This document shows, in pieces, positions 23,311 through 36,025 of a DNA stretch of 64,000 nt. The notes beneath the pieces were generated by a model. The model worked only from the letters and a program-made list of their open reading frames with translations. It was not told the origin of the DNA and searched no databases. The DNA lies in assembly GCF_030272615.1 (NCBI RefSeq), contig NC_081409.1, forward strand, positions 615,458,755-615,522,754, in the 5' to 3' direction. Numbering within the stretch: position 1 is the stretch's first letter; each line of letters begins with the position of its first letter. A program made the position numbers and the translations under genes. This DNA is from Cryptomeria japonica. Its lineage: Eukaryota; Streptophyta; Pinopsida; Cupressales; Cupressaceae.

Positions 23311-24229
23311 GTTATAAAATTCTGAAAGGATATTACAATATAGTACTTCTTAATTATCTAGTGCATTAGAGGTAGGACCAAAGCTAACTAACTAACTAGC
23401 TAACTTATAACTAAATTCAATTGATCGTGAATGATACTTATATAATGAGCCCCAGCCTTAGATTTGGCTACAAGGAAGTGTAAAGCTTGATGCTAAGTGT
23501 AATGTGAAGTCAATCAAACATGTAAAAGGAACCTTCCAAACTAAATAAGATGAAGATAGTTCAGTGAATCTTGATGTGGTTCATACCATAAGCTCTCTTA
23601 TGACCATTATTTATGTAAATGCACTCCTTTATTTCCAAATTCCTTAAAAGGGTTCACAAGATTCAAACAATGAAACCATTTGTTATCCGATTATGCCTAG
23701 TAGAAAGTTTGGAATTTAAATATGCCTTTATAGAGATCATAATCATCTCATCCCAACTTTAATTTGTGAAACATGTAACTATAATGGGATATGGTAGGAA
23801 TAGTAGTGCCTAGATGATGAATATTTTTTTACTAAATCTTTCAAATAACTAAAGTGAAAGCAATTATATTTAGGTGATGCAAGATTGGTGTTATCCAAGA
23901 TACTCCTACATAAAACACTTAAGGTAAATTGAAATTTGATTACATCACTTTCTAGTGGCCAAAAGGAAACCAAAATGGTATAGCTTTGTCTTAAAATCCC
24001 AAGGTGAGTCTTTCATAAGAATTTCATTCCATTCCATCAAATACTCCACATATTCTCTATTTTTTGGTGCTTTGCTAGTCCTACTATTTGAAACCTTCTT
24101 AATCTCCTCCCCCTGATGGTACAATATTTTATTCTATCCATTGTGCTTCTATTATACCATCTCCTAATCCTCCTTCATGATATTGATGTAAATCTGCAAC
24201 ATTGAATACTAGTAATATGCTTAATTTTT

Positions 24230-25860
24230 TTTATGTTTGTTGAATCAAATATTTTAAGGACTATATTCTTCTTCATCTTATTATATGTTCTATTTAGAAA
24301 TATCTCTTTTCTAAGATACATTGTGGCTTAATCTCCAACCACAAACTTCTTATGTCTTCTCTTTTCATTATACTTAATCTTTTATCCACCATTCATCTTC
24401 TTTGATTAACATCTTACTTTAGTGGACACTTCCTTTATTCATCCTACAAAATCTTCTACTTTTCATTCACCTTCTTTCCATTGCTAATATCTCTCAATTC
24501 CAATGCATTCCTTGGACACTACTACCCTATATAATTGTGTTTCCCTATACTATTGCTTAATGAATTGTCTTATGCAAACTCTATTTTTGCTAGGATCATA
24601 TATCCTAATTTCCTATATTTTCCCCAACCAAACATTGCAATAAAATGTCTAAACACTTATTCCTAACTTTTATGTTCTTATTAATTAGAATTGACTCCAT
24701 TTTTTTCACGTTCTTCCATAATGTCTACCAAAAGTATCTAATGATCTTAGTATCTCTGTTTAAAACAATACTACTTGGCAACCCATGCAATCTCACAACT
24801 TCTCTAAAAATTTGATCTACATTAACTCTATTGTGTATCTTCCTAAAAAAAATTGAAATGTGTCATCTTAGAAAATCTTTTCATAACTACAAATATATAA
24901 TCATGCCCCCTCTATTTCTAGGTAACCCATTGAAAAATCCATATTGATATCTACCCAAAGTCTCTATGGAACTAGAAATGGTTGGTACAACCCAGTATTT
25001 TGACTATTTCCCTTTGTTACTTGAAAAATATTATAACCTCGAACATAATTTCTCATATCATTATATGTTCAAGGCTAAAAATAGTTTTCATTCAATAATT
25101 CCACTATCTTATCTATTTTAAATATAGTTTAAGCCAACTATATGCTTTTACCTAATCAAATTGTCTCTAATTGAGCTTCTTTAAACACATGTTGGTTACC
25201 CTTAAATAACATATCATTTTGGATTAAATAATAAATCCACTTACTTTTATCCATACTTACCAGATCTTTACGTGTTTTCCACGATTTTTTTAAAATCAAG
25301 ATCAATTCCATACAAATGCATCAATTCTTCAAATCCCACTAATTCTACTCTCATTTTTGTCAGTAAGTATTGTCTCTATAATCAATATGTTTATAACCTT
25401 ATTTAATTTGTAGCTCCTATGCTTTAATACAAAAGAATAAATCCACATAAAATCAACCCATCTCAAGTGTTTCTAATTCAAATTACATTGATTATTTAAA
25501 TATTGTAAGGCTCAATTATTTTTATACAACATAAATTCTTTTGGTAGTAAGTAGTTTCTCCATTTCTTCAAATCTTGATCATGGCATATAATTCCTAATC
25601 ATGGACTAAATGTTTCCTTCTTTCATATTTCAACTCCTCATTAAAACCGGTTACTAGTCTACCTTCTTGGCTTAATATTGCCTCTATTGAATTATAACTT
25701 GGATCATAATCAACTTGAAATACCTTGTCAAAATCTATTAATGTTAACATTGGTTGTTTGGTTACCTTCTTTAGAAACTCAAAGCCCTTATTTGCTCTTA
25801 ATGTGTATTTGAATTTATTTGTCTCCTCTCATTTTATTTTATTTAGACTTTAGGAATCAG
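24230..25860 (-). pseudogene. Decayed Ty3/gypsy chromovirus-like RNase H and integrase
   Basis: On the minus strand and through many frameshifts, one reads an RNase H block at 25800-25400 (FDKVFQVDYD, EAILSQEG, LYAMIK, LLPKEF-like) and an integrase core at 24970-24700 (DINMDFSMG, then [17 protein letters not shown], then [18 protein letters not shown]). A C-terminal VVGD...YLRKE-like segment lies near 24340. These are the hallmarks of chromovirus pol. The rest of the same element lies at 40540-40582, 48722-49747 and 56409-57100. It is old and full of stops. Confidence 0.75.
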
Positions 25861-27243
<1,383 letters not shown>

Positions 27244-27280
27244 AAAATCATATAAATATTGTTTTAATGAAGAATCAAAA
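27244..27280. repeat. Flank repeat outside the Tat element, left copy
   Basis: A 37-base block (AAAATCATATAAATATTG, then TTTTAATGAAGAATCAAAA) followed by an AT run sits just outside the left LTR. The same block is found at 40140-40176, outside the right LTR. Confidence 0.9.
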
Positions 27281-27298
27281 TATATATATATATGTGTG

Positions 27299-28950
27299 TG
27301 TGGGGGGGGGGGAAAAAGCGAGACTAGGTCAACATACCCTAATCCTACTCTTTGACACACATTACAGAATACGAAAGAGCCTAGAGATATCGCACAATTG
27401 GCTACTTCTTTTGGTGAAAGAGAGAGCCACGGGATATCTATTAGGCTTCCTATTCCCTTGTTGAAATTGTAAGATCAAGTAATGCAAGTTCAAACCCTAA
27501 TCTCAAAATGCAAGTATGAACTAATAACAAGATTGCAAAATTGAGATTAAACAATGAACAGCTGTAAGTACAAGGATGAAATAAGAATGCAGATATGTAC
27601 CCCGAGTCAAAATCGAATTGAAAATGTTCGGGACGGGGGCGCGGGCGCCACTATCCTGAAAACTGCATCGGAAACCACTATTTTGCACTCTGAAACACTG
27701 TCTGGAAACTGTCTGCAAACTGTCTGTCCGGAGGACCAGGGTGCCCAGCGCCTCTGTCCCAGGGACCAGGGCACCCAGCGCCCCTATCCTGGCAGGACCA
27801 GGGCACCCAGCGCCCCTGTCCCGGTCTCCTGCTCTGCAATTTCACACAGAGTGCTGTTCCAACTTTCTCTCTCCGGATCTGTATCCCACGACGTCGTCCG
27901 AATCCCGAAACCTGCAATAATATCTGAAAAAGGGGGAGGGGCGGCTATATAGGGTTTTGCCTTAGTCAAACCCCCGCTTCGGTGATTTCCACCTCCACGA
28001 ATAGCCAAGTTGTTTTGTAAAATGTATTGTGTGTGCAGACCTAGTGTGTGTGCAAGGTCCAAAAATGCAAGAAAGCAAACTAGAGCAACCTAGAAAGTAA
28101 ACCCTAATTGCTTGTAAATGATAATGCAAATGCTCTAAATCAAGATGCAATGTGATCTAAAGCATGAATAAATGATGTATCAAAGCTTATGCAAAGACAT
28201 GAAAACAATACGAAATCATACCCAACCCTCAAGGGAGGAGTACAAGCCAATCTTCAGTCGGTAATCTCCTATTGTTCTTCAATGTCTTCCAAGCCCTAAG
28301 TGGATGAATGAATTTGATAGATGTTTGATAGAATGGTGTTGAATGTTGTTGAAGTCCTCAAAGATCTGCTCTTTCGCTGCATATGAAGTTCCTGGAAACA
28401 AAAATCCGATCCCTTCAAATGAGGAAAGAGAGCTTTTAAGTATGAAACCCTAGGTCGTAAATTCGTATTTTGGCCGACCTAGAGATTGAATATCCCGCCA
28501 ATTTCTTGGGGTTAAGCTTTATTTTATGATTGGATCGTGCTCCCAAAATTTTGGGAAAAATGTCCGGGACCATGTGCACCGGGCGCCACGGTCCCGACAA
28601 CTTTTCACCAAATTTTCAGGGCCGTCGGATATGATGATTTTAGAGAGAATCCCGAAGTTACAGGTGATTTCGAGATGTTTTGACCCCGAAATCAAGCCCC
28701 CAAGTTCGAAATAGGACTTAATTAGGGTTTTTGATTGAGTGATGTATTGAAGGAATAAAATGCGAGGGGCGCGCTTTAGTGAAAGGGCCCAACTTTATGA
28801 TGATGAAATAGGACCTTAGACCTAATTAATTTGATTAATTAAGTGCTTAAGGAGAAATGCAATGCAGAATGTAAAATGCACTAAGGCGGGTGCTAAACTA
28901 GGTGTGAAATTGTACCACCCTAGCGAGTGCGTACAATTTACGACGCTACA
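27299..28950 (-). repeat. Tat element 3' LTR (left)
   Basis: 1,652 bp from TGTGGGGG to GACGCTACA on the plus strand. On the element strand it begins TGTAGCGTCGTAAATTGTAC and ends in C-rich ...CCACA. It contains three GACCAGGGYRCCCAGCGCC repeats (27735-27820) and the dyad GGACCATGTGCACCGGGCGC...ACGGTCC (28566-28593). Small ORFs inside are present identically in the other LTR and are not genes. Confidence 0.97.
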
Positions 28951-28970
28951 TTTAGCCCCCACTTTAGCGG
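28951..28970 (-). promoter_or_regulatory. Tat polypurine tract
   Basis: Read on the minus strand this is CGCTAAAGTGGGGGCTAAA immediately before the TG of the 3' LTR. The identical tract AAAGTGGGGGCTAAA stands before the 3' LTR of the element at 49753-56403. Confidence 0.93.
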
Positions 28971-29445
28971 TCATATGAGTACTACGTGCATATGCAAGCT
29001 AAAGTATAGAAAAGTAAACATTATTTTGAAAAATGATATATCCATAAGATGTCGGACGAAGCCCCCAGCGGTATCTACAGTACACAGTTAGGAACCGCAC
29101 CCTACAAAACAAACGTTAGATCACAAAATCACCTAATGCTTACTAGGGAAAGTGATGAAATCTGTGAGTAGCTATATGCCCCCCCTATTTCGACTTGCTT
29201 ATTAGGGAGGTGAAATAGGGTAGCATGTTTACTTGCGACAAATTGTGTAAGAGAGTGTTGATGAGGGGTGTTCGCGAAATAGGCTTCATCAAAGCACTTT
29301 TTGGAACATCCCGAGAGTAGGGGAAGGAAAATACGATTCCAACGCAACAAACGGTTCGAAAATCGCATCTCCCAAACCCAGGTTATGATAAAATGAATGA
29401 CAGAGGAGAATTAGGGTTTCAAAAAGTAAGAATAAGCAAACGAGA

Positions 29446-29453
29446 GTATATAC
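29446..29453 (+). promoter_or_regulatory. Possible TATA box for the antisense PMD gene
   Basis: GTATATAC lies 81 bases before the presumed ATG at 29534, at a normal TATA-to-start distance for a short leader. There is no transcript evidence; the call rests on position only. Confidence 0.25.
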
Positions 29454-29702
29454 CTCGAAAGTGACACTTGTATTTGTCACTTTGTTGATTTCAGAATACT
29501 ATTTAGTGCAGCGGAGCCCACATAGCCATCATCATGCCTTCACGACGACCGGAGCATCCTATGAGGATTGAGAGCCTGCGCCAGGCCGTGATCAACGACG
29601 AGCCACTGGACGAGGTGAGTTGACTGAATGTTTGACTTTTGATTTTTCGCATGTTTGACTTTTCCATGATCGAATGCGGGCCTCGAAGGCTGACCGAGGC
29701 CC

Positions 29703-29872
29703 ACCCAGGGCGCCATGGTCCCTGAGGGGTGCCCTGGTCCCCCCAGGCCACCATAGTCCCTGACAGGGGCACCATGGTCCCTGACAGGGCGCCATGGTCC
29801 CCTCAGGGCGCCATGGTCCCTGACAGGGCGCCATGGTCCCCATCAGGGCGCCATGGTCCCCAATCAGGGCCT
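29703..29872 (+). repeat. GC-rich minisatellite inside PMD intron 1
   Basis: About eight units of 20-22 bp with the consensus GGCGCCATGGTCCCTGACAG. The GGCGCCAYGGTCC core is also found once in each LTR (28587, 39735), suggesting local amplification of an LTR-type motif. Confidence 0.9.
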
Positions 29873-31831
29873 GGCGAGAGGTTACAAGGCTAGCATACAA
29901 TGTACAATAGTTTGCATTTGCGATTTCGATGATCGAGTACTGATTATCGTCATGTTTTCGTTTGCAGGGTCTTCCGTACATGAGAGAGCACACAGCGGGA
30001 CATATTCTTCGCACTTTGCGAGATCAGATTCCGCGGCTGACTCAGTCAGAGAGAGACACTCTATCTATTGTAGGATTGTGGTACGTGATTCTCATGCCGG
30101 CCATTCGATTTCATCCTGCGATGCTGATGGCCTTGATGGAGCGATGGGATCCTGACACATGTACTTTTCACCTTCCAGTAGGAGAGCTGACGGTCACACT
30201 CGAGGATGTGTACCATATACTTCATCTTCCTATCAGAGGAGCGACAGTTACATACGTGACTGATCGGTCAGCGGAGGATCATCAGAGAGAGCAGGTGTAT
30301 TGCATAGGGAGAGTCATGCCGAGCGAGACGAGAGGTCGCATCATGGTCAGCTGGCTCTTACACCCTACAGGGGAGGTACCACTTCTGAGACGCCTTATGA
30401 TAGCCATCATAGCACTAGTCGTCTGCCCTAATGGGCGAGGGACACACATGCATGGGGGTCTCACATGGTGTATCAGAGCGATGGAGAGACATAGGAGAGT
30501 TTATGCATGGGGTCGGAGTATGCTTGCACATCTCTATCACGACCTTGAGGAGTATGTATTCGGACAGGGGTTCAGTTTGATGACATGCACACTTCTGCAG
30601 GTGTGGATTTTAGAGCACTTCACATGCACCAGGCCCGTCGGCTTCCCACTGAGTACAGCGAGCGAGCGACCTAGGGTGTTTGCTTATCCACTTACCAGCG
30701 AGTGGAGATTTGGCGATTTGTTGTATTGGAGAGTGATTTTTGATAGACTGACATCCGAGGTGATAGTGTGGAGACCTTACCTACTGATGCATAGATGGGA
30801 TGGTATGGAGAGACAGTTAGCATGCCTACAGAGGAACCGCCTACTGCGAGGACGATATGCACACATCATAGTCCCTTTCTACTTCGACCGAGTACGGAGG
30901 CAGTTTAGGCTAGAGCAGTGTGTTCCAGCCGATGTGCCCATCTATACTCGACACTCACGGGTCCTTCCCAGACCTGGAGCAGTAGCGAGACCAACGGTAG
31001 ATGATATTGAGACGACAGACTTAGAGGGATCTGATCAGGATGTAGTCACTGACTACTCTGCAGAGCCTGGAGCACAGCATAGGTACGTCTCATGGTTTAT
31101 GAGATCATATCCAGGTCCTATCTTTCCACCAAATCATCCGACAGGCTATCCAGGCCCATGGAGACATGGAGATCGAGACGAGGACGAGGGATCTAGGTCA
31201 GAGGAGCCAGAGGAGGTTGAGGGTCATGAGGAGGCGGGAGATCCTGATCCACCTACAGGCGATCAGCCCAGTGACGAGGAGGAGGAGGATGAGGATGCAG
31301 ATAGAGAGGAGGACGAGGAGGATGCAGGTGATGAGGCAAATGAGGACGAGGATGAGGAGGATAGAGATGATGAGGAGGAGTCGGATGCAGCTCCCCACCA
31401 TTCAGGAGATGATACCATAGCTCTGGATCCACCTCTTATTCCCCAACAGGGGGAACAGGAGGCGATACGGAGACCTGTCACCAGTACCGTCTAGCCTACA
31501 CCCATCGTGGATAGAGTATGCGAGCGAGGGGAGCCTAGCAGTGCCCAGGCACAGATGGTACCATATCATGATCCCTACTGGCACGAGGGAGATCCAGGTA
31601 TAGTAGGTTTATATTGATTGATTAATGTTTTGATGATATAGAATGGTACTAACAAAAATCTGTTCTACTGCCACAGCTAATGTGCAGGAATGGTGTTCCT
31701 TGATTCAGCAGGCAATGACAGACATTTCCATGATAGCACAGATCCCCAGTTCCTCACAGATTGCCTATAGGCCTCAGAGGAACGCGAGTCAGCATGAGGA
31801 TTTGTTTTTCCCATTCCGAGTACAGGTAGAT

Positions 31832-31926
31832 ATATGGAGGGAGAGAGAGAGAGTCCTATCAGAGGACCTTCAGCAGGCGCGGCAAAGAGAGAGAGTCCTA
31901 TCAGAGGACCTCCAGCAGGCGCGACG
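31832..31926 (+). repeat. Tandem coding duplication in PMD exon 3
   Basis: GAGAGAGTCCTATCAGAGGA and the following bases to CAGGCGCG are repeated about 42 bases later, doubling a 14-residue coiled-coil unit in frame. Confidence 0.85.
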
Positions 31927-32119
31927 AGATCTAGCAGCGGCTCAGACCGAGGCTACCACCTATCGTGCGATCCTTATGGATAGGGATCGTAGGAGTTCCT
32001 CTCGGAGTCACTCACGATCTGTATTGCGCTACACACCCATGGGTCCACCTTCACGGCCAGACCAGGAGGGAGCATCCAGTCGACACTCTCCAGCCACTAG
32101 CCCTAGGGATAGGAGATGA

Positions 32120-32719
32120 TTTTATGATGTAAAAGAGAGGTCACATTTTGGATATACAGTGACCTGTTTTTGTATACGATCCACATATATATATATATAC
32201 ATGCTTCTCTTTGTCTCAAATGTGTTATCTTTAATGCTTAAAACAACGTATATTTTGTTTTGATTAAATCTAATACATTTGGTAAATGTACATTTATGTT
32301 CAGAATTTAATTTCCATGTGATTGATTTCTCAATGCTCCATGATTAAATTGATACATGTGTGACTTAATTAAAATATTTAATCAAGTGCTACATTGATGA
32401 TAAGGAAGAAATATGCATTAAGTCTAAGAATCATATAACTAATGTGATTTAATTTTGAATTTAAACACAACATGATACGATTCTACTTAACACATAAAGA
32501 CACTGTATAATATGCTAGCATAATGAGAAATGTAAACCTTTTACAATTTACATTAATGAATTCAAGACAAACTATAAAGTAAGGAGACACGCTTGTCAGG
32601 AATGAAGCAATATAGATTAAACAACATAACATTTAATTCTATTTTGCTTTAATTAAGAGATACTACCATATTATCCAATGTTGAAGAATTGAAAAAGAAG
32701 ATAGATGAAGAATGAAGAA
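32120..32719. other. Spacer between convergent PMD gene and pol
   Basis: 600 AT-rich bases between the PMD stop and the pol stop, with no open frame. It must hold the 3' ends of both transcription units. I see no clear terminator motif beyond scattered AATAAA-like words. Confidence 0.5.
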
Positions 32720-35700
32720 TTAAGCATAATATCTACGCAAGTGCATAGCATTAATAGGTTTTTTAAGAGGCGTACCGTCTACATCCGCTATTTTGTAAGC
32801 ACCTGATCCATAATCCTCAATAATGATATATGGTCCAAGCCAATTAGGACTAAATTTTCCCTTTTCTGCAGGCAAGGCATTCACATTGCACTGATTCTCA
32901 TAAAGGACTAAGTCACCTACTGAGAAGGAACGTTGAATAACCTTGTCATTATAGCTTCGTTGTAGAGTTTTGTGATACGCTTGAATATGCTCAAGAGCGT
33001 TTATGCGTTTTTCATCAAGCAGCTCAAGCTGTTGAAGTCGTTGTTCCCTATAAGAGTCATCATCTACTATACCTTTGAGAGAAACCCTAAGTGATGGAAT
33101 CTCTAATTCTAAGGGCATAATAGCATCAGCACCATAAACAAGATTATAAGGAGTAGTTCTCGTAGCAATTTGTACACTCGTTCGGTAAGCCCAAAGAGCA
33201 TAGATCAGCTGGTTACTCCAATCCTTACCATGCTTGTTCATGGTTTTGCGAAGAATTTGTTCAATTATCTTATTGGATGATTTGGCTTGGCCATTTGATT
33301 GAGGATAATATGGTGTAGAAAATTGATGTTTGATATGATACTTCTCGAGGAATTTCTTCACACCCTTGTTTTTAAACGATGTCCCATTATCTGAGATAAT
33401 AGTGGAAGGTATCCCAAATTGAGAAATGATGTTTTCTAAGAGAAATTGACAAATCACTTCAGCAGTAGTAGAGCGAAGAGGAATAGCTTCTACCCACTTC
33501 GTAAAGTAATCTGTTGCAGTTATAATGAAGGTGTGTCCTTGAGATGAAGGAGGAGAAATTTTTCCAATACGATCCAAACCCCATGCGGAGAAAGGCCAAG
33601 AAGCTACTTGAGAACGAAGTTCTTGGGCAGGAGCATGAATCAGATTATTGTGTTGTTGCCACTGATGACATTTCTTAACAAATGAAAAGGAATCCTTCTG
33701 CATAGTTTGCCAATAATATCCCATACGAAGCAACCTATGAACCAGGGATTTGCCCCCAAAATGCCCCCCACAGGCACCTGAATGTGCCTCTTCAAGAGCA
33801 ACGGGGATTTCCGACTTGTTAAGACAACGAAGGAGAAGACCATCATAACCCCTTCGATAAAGGACATTAGAAAGGCTGATATACCTAGCAGACAGCTTGC
33901 GGATTCTAGCCCTAGTGTTCCTATTAGTGGAATCAGGAAAGGTACCATCGGTCAAATATCTTACGATATGCGAGAACCATTCATCTGAGTCTACAAAGTC
34001 ACAACATGTTATCAAGCTAGAATCATCTTCAATAGCTGGAGAAATAAGATTGTGAATAACGAAATTAAGATCGACCATAGGGTCCTCTAAAGATACTAGA
34101 GAAGCCACACATGCCATTGCATCCGCATGTCGATTATCTTTTCGAGGAACGGGTTCCATGGTATAAGAATCGAAATTTTGTAATAAAGAGACAGCAAGGT
34201 CTTTATATTGTGATAATTTGTCTTGTTTTGCTTGATATATTCCTGTTACTTGTCTTATAATCAATTGTGAATCTCCATAGATATGTATGTGTTTTATATT
34301 CAGAGCTAAAGTTGCTTTTATTCCCGCTATAAGAGCCTCATACTCAGCAATGTTATTGGTACACAGGAAATTTAGACGATATGATAAAGGAATGGACTTC
34401 TTTGTAGGAGAAATCAGAACAACACCTGCCCCCGATCCCATACGACACTTAGAGCCATCAAAGTATAACTCCCAAGTTTCATCTTTCTCTATAGAAAGAA
34501 TGAAGTCGTCAGGAAAGGACTCAGGGTTAGGGAAGGAGAAAGGTGAAGGGGCCTCAACTAAGTGATCGGTCAACGCTTGTCCTTTAATTGCTCTTTGTGA
34601 AACAAATTTAAGGTCAAATTCAGTTAACATCATAACCCACTTAGCTAGACGTCCTGATAAATCAGTTTTAGAGAAAAGATGCTTCAAAGGATCAAACTTA
34701 ACCATGACATGGACTTCTGAATTTAAAAGATAATGTCTCAATTTCTGAGTCCCAAACACCACGGCCAAGCATTGTCTCTCTATCGCAGAATATCGGGTCT
34801 CATAATCGAGTAAGGTATGACTTATGCAATAAACCGGACATTCCTTACCATCTTTATCATGTTGTGCTAACAATGCTGCGAGAGCATGAGAAGAAGCAGC
34901 TGTATACAGAAGGAAGGGTTTAGAAGATTCGGCAGGTTGAAGAATAGGAGGACTAGCCAAATACACTTTTAAATCTTCAAATGCTTGCTGACAGTCTTCA
35001 TTCCATTGAAAAGTGATATCCTTTTTAAGAAGTTGAGTAAAAGGAAAGGTACGATCCGCAAGTTGAGACACGAACCTATGAATAGCTTGAATCTTTCCTT
35101 GTAAGCTTTTAAGTTGAGACACATTTCGAGGAGGTGGCATGTTAACAATAGCATCTATTTTCTTAGTGTCCACCTCAATCCCACGATGTGAAACTATGAA
35201 TCCTAATAGTTTTCCACTATCCACACCAAAAACACATTTTCGGGGATTCAAGCGCATGTGATATTTACGAATTCTTTCAAAAATTTGGCGGAGGATTTTA
35301 ACATGATCCATGCGAAGAAAGGATTTAGCTAAAATATCATCAACATAATCCTCTAAAATCTTATGCATATAATCAGGAAAGATAAGGGTCATCGCTCATT
35401 GATAAGTTGCACCGGCGTTTTTAAGTCCAAAAGGCATCATTATCCAACAAAACGTACCCCAAGGAGTGGTGAAAGCAGTTTTGAATTGATCTTGAGGGTT
35501 AATAAAAATTTGATTGTAACCTGAAAAACCATCCATGAAGGATAACAAGGCATGTCCTACCGTAGAATCAACTATCATGTCAATGTTTGGAAGAGGGAAA
35601 TCATCTTTTAAAGAAGCCTTATTTAGATCCCGAAAGTCAGTACACATTCTTATTTTGTTATCTGGTTTAGCCACAACGACAATATTTGAAATCCATGGGG

Positions 35701-36025
35701 AATAGTCAATAGGGCGGATAAATCCAGCCTCCAATAATTTTTCAATCTCAACCTTAACAAGCAGAGCCACCTTAGGATTCATTTTTCGAATCTTTTGTTT
35801 CACGGGCTTAGCGTCAGGAACTAAGACGATATTATGAGTAACGATCTTAGGATCTATACCAGGCATGTCAGAATATGCCCAAGCAAAGATCTCAGGGAAG
35901 TCATGCAATAGTTCTTTATATTGTTTCTGTTCCTCTTCATCCAAACATTTCCCAATTTTAATGACTTTCTCTTTATTGCAAGGATCCATCTTAACATCAG
36001 TGGTGTCACTTATGAGAAGATTACT
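32720..36025 (-). pseudogene. Tat pol: RT, dual RNase H, integrase
   Basis: Same frame as the upstream gag/protease ORF, separated by one TAA (36028-36026). RT includes VVAKPDNKIRMCTDFRDLNK, DGFSGYNQI and YVDDIL (YVDD at 35347-35336). A TGA at 35395-35393 splits RT just before AMTLIFPD, where an Arg codon would be expected. The classical RNase H (LYTAASSHALAALL) is followed by an archaeal-type RNase H (LYFDGSKCRMGSGAG, NNIAEYEAL, GDSQLI, RKDNRHAD). The integrase has H...H...C and D...D but two damaged key sites: the last zinc Cys is Trp (33661-33659), and the catalytic Glu is Lys (33283-33281, NGQAK). The end is HLRRYYA as in Tat. Good overall preservation agrees with the near-identical LTRs. 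Confidence 0.92.

Larger units (their letters stand above)
29534..32119 (+). pseudogene. Plant mobile domain (PMD) gene, three exons, antisense in Tat element
   Basis: Exon 1 29534-29614 (27 codons), intron 29615-29967 (GTGAGT...TTTGCAG), exon 2 29968-31597, intron 31598-31676 (GTATAG...CCACAG, phase 1), exon 3 31677-32119. Exon 2 opens with the PMD: GLPYMREHTAGHI, the IVGLWYVILMPAIRF helix, VGELTVTLEDVYHILHLPIRG, and later RFGDLLYWR. A Gly/Asp/Glu-rich acidic tail follows. Exon 3 is a coiled-coil-like Arg/Glu-rich region with a duplicated RERVLSEDLQQAR unit, ending basic and Ser-rich. One in-frame TAG at 31492-31494 interrupts the acidic tail and is the only break seen. PMD proteins occur in host genes (the MAIN/MAIL1 type) and in transposons. 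The gene converges on pol. Confidence 0.85.

Noticed and set aside
27554-27952. 132-codon ORF repeated at 38702-39100
   Set aside because: It lies wholly inside the Tat LTRs. Identity between the two reflects LTR identity, and the opposite strand is equally open. No domain.
31198-31401. Hydrophobic minus-strand ORF
   Set aside because: Shadow of the acidic GAG/GAT-rich tail of the PMD gene; the Leu/Ile content is a direct result of that codon repeat.
29962-31494. Single-exon reading of the PMD gene from 29962
   Set aside because: Its first codon is TTG at the end of an intron acceptor (TTTGCAG). An upstream ATG exon with a perfect GTGAGT donor fits better, and a third exon follows the stop.
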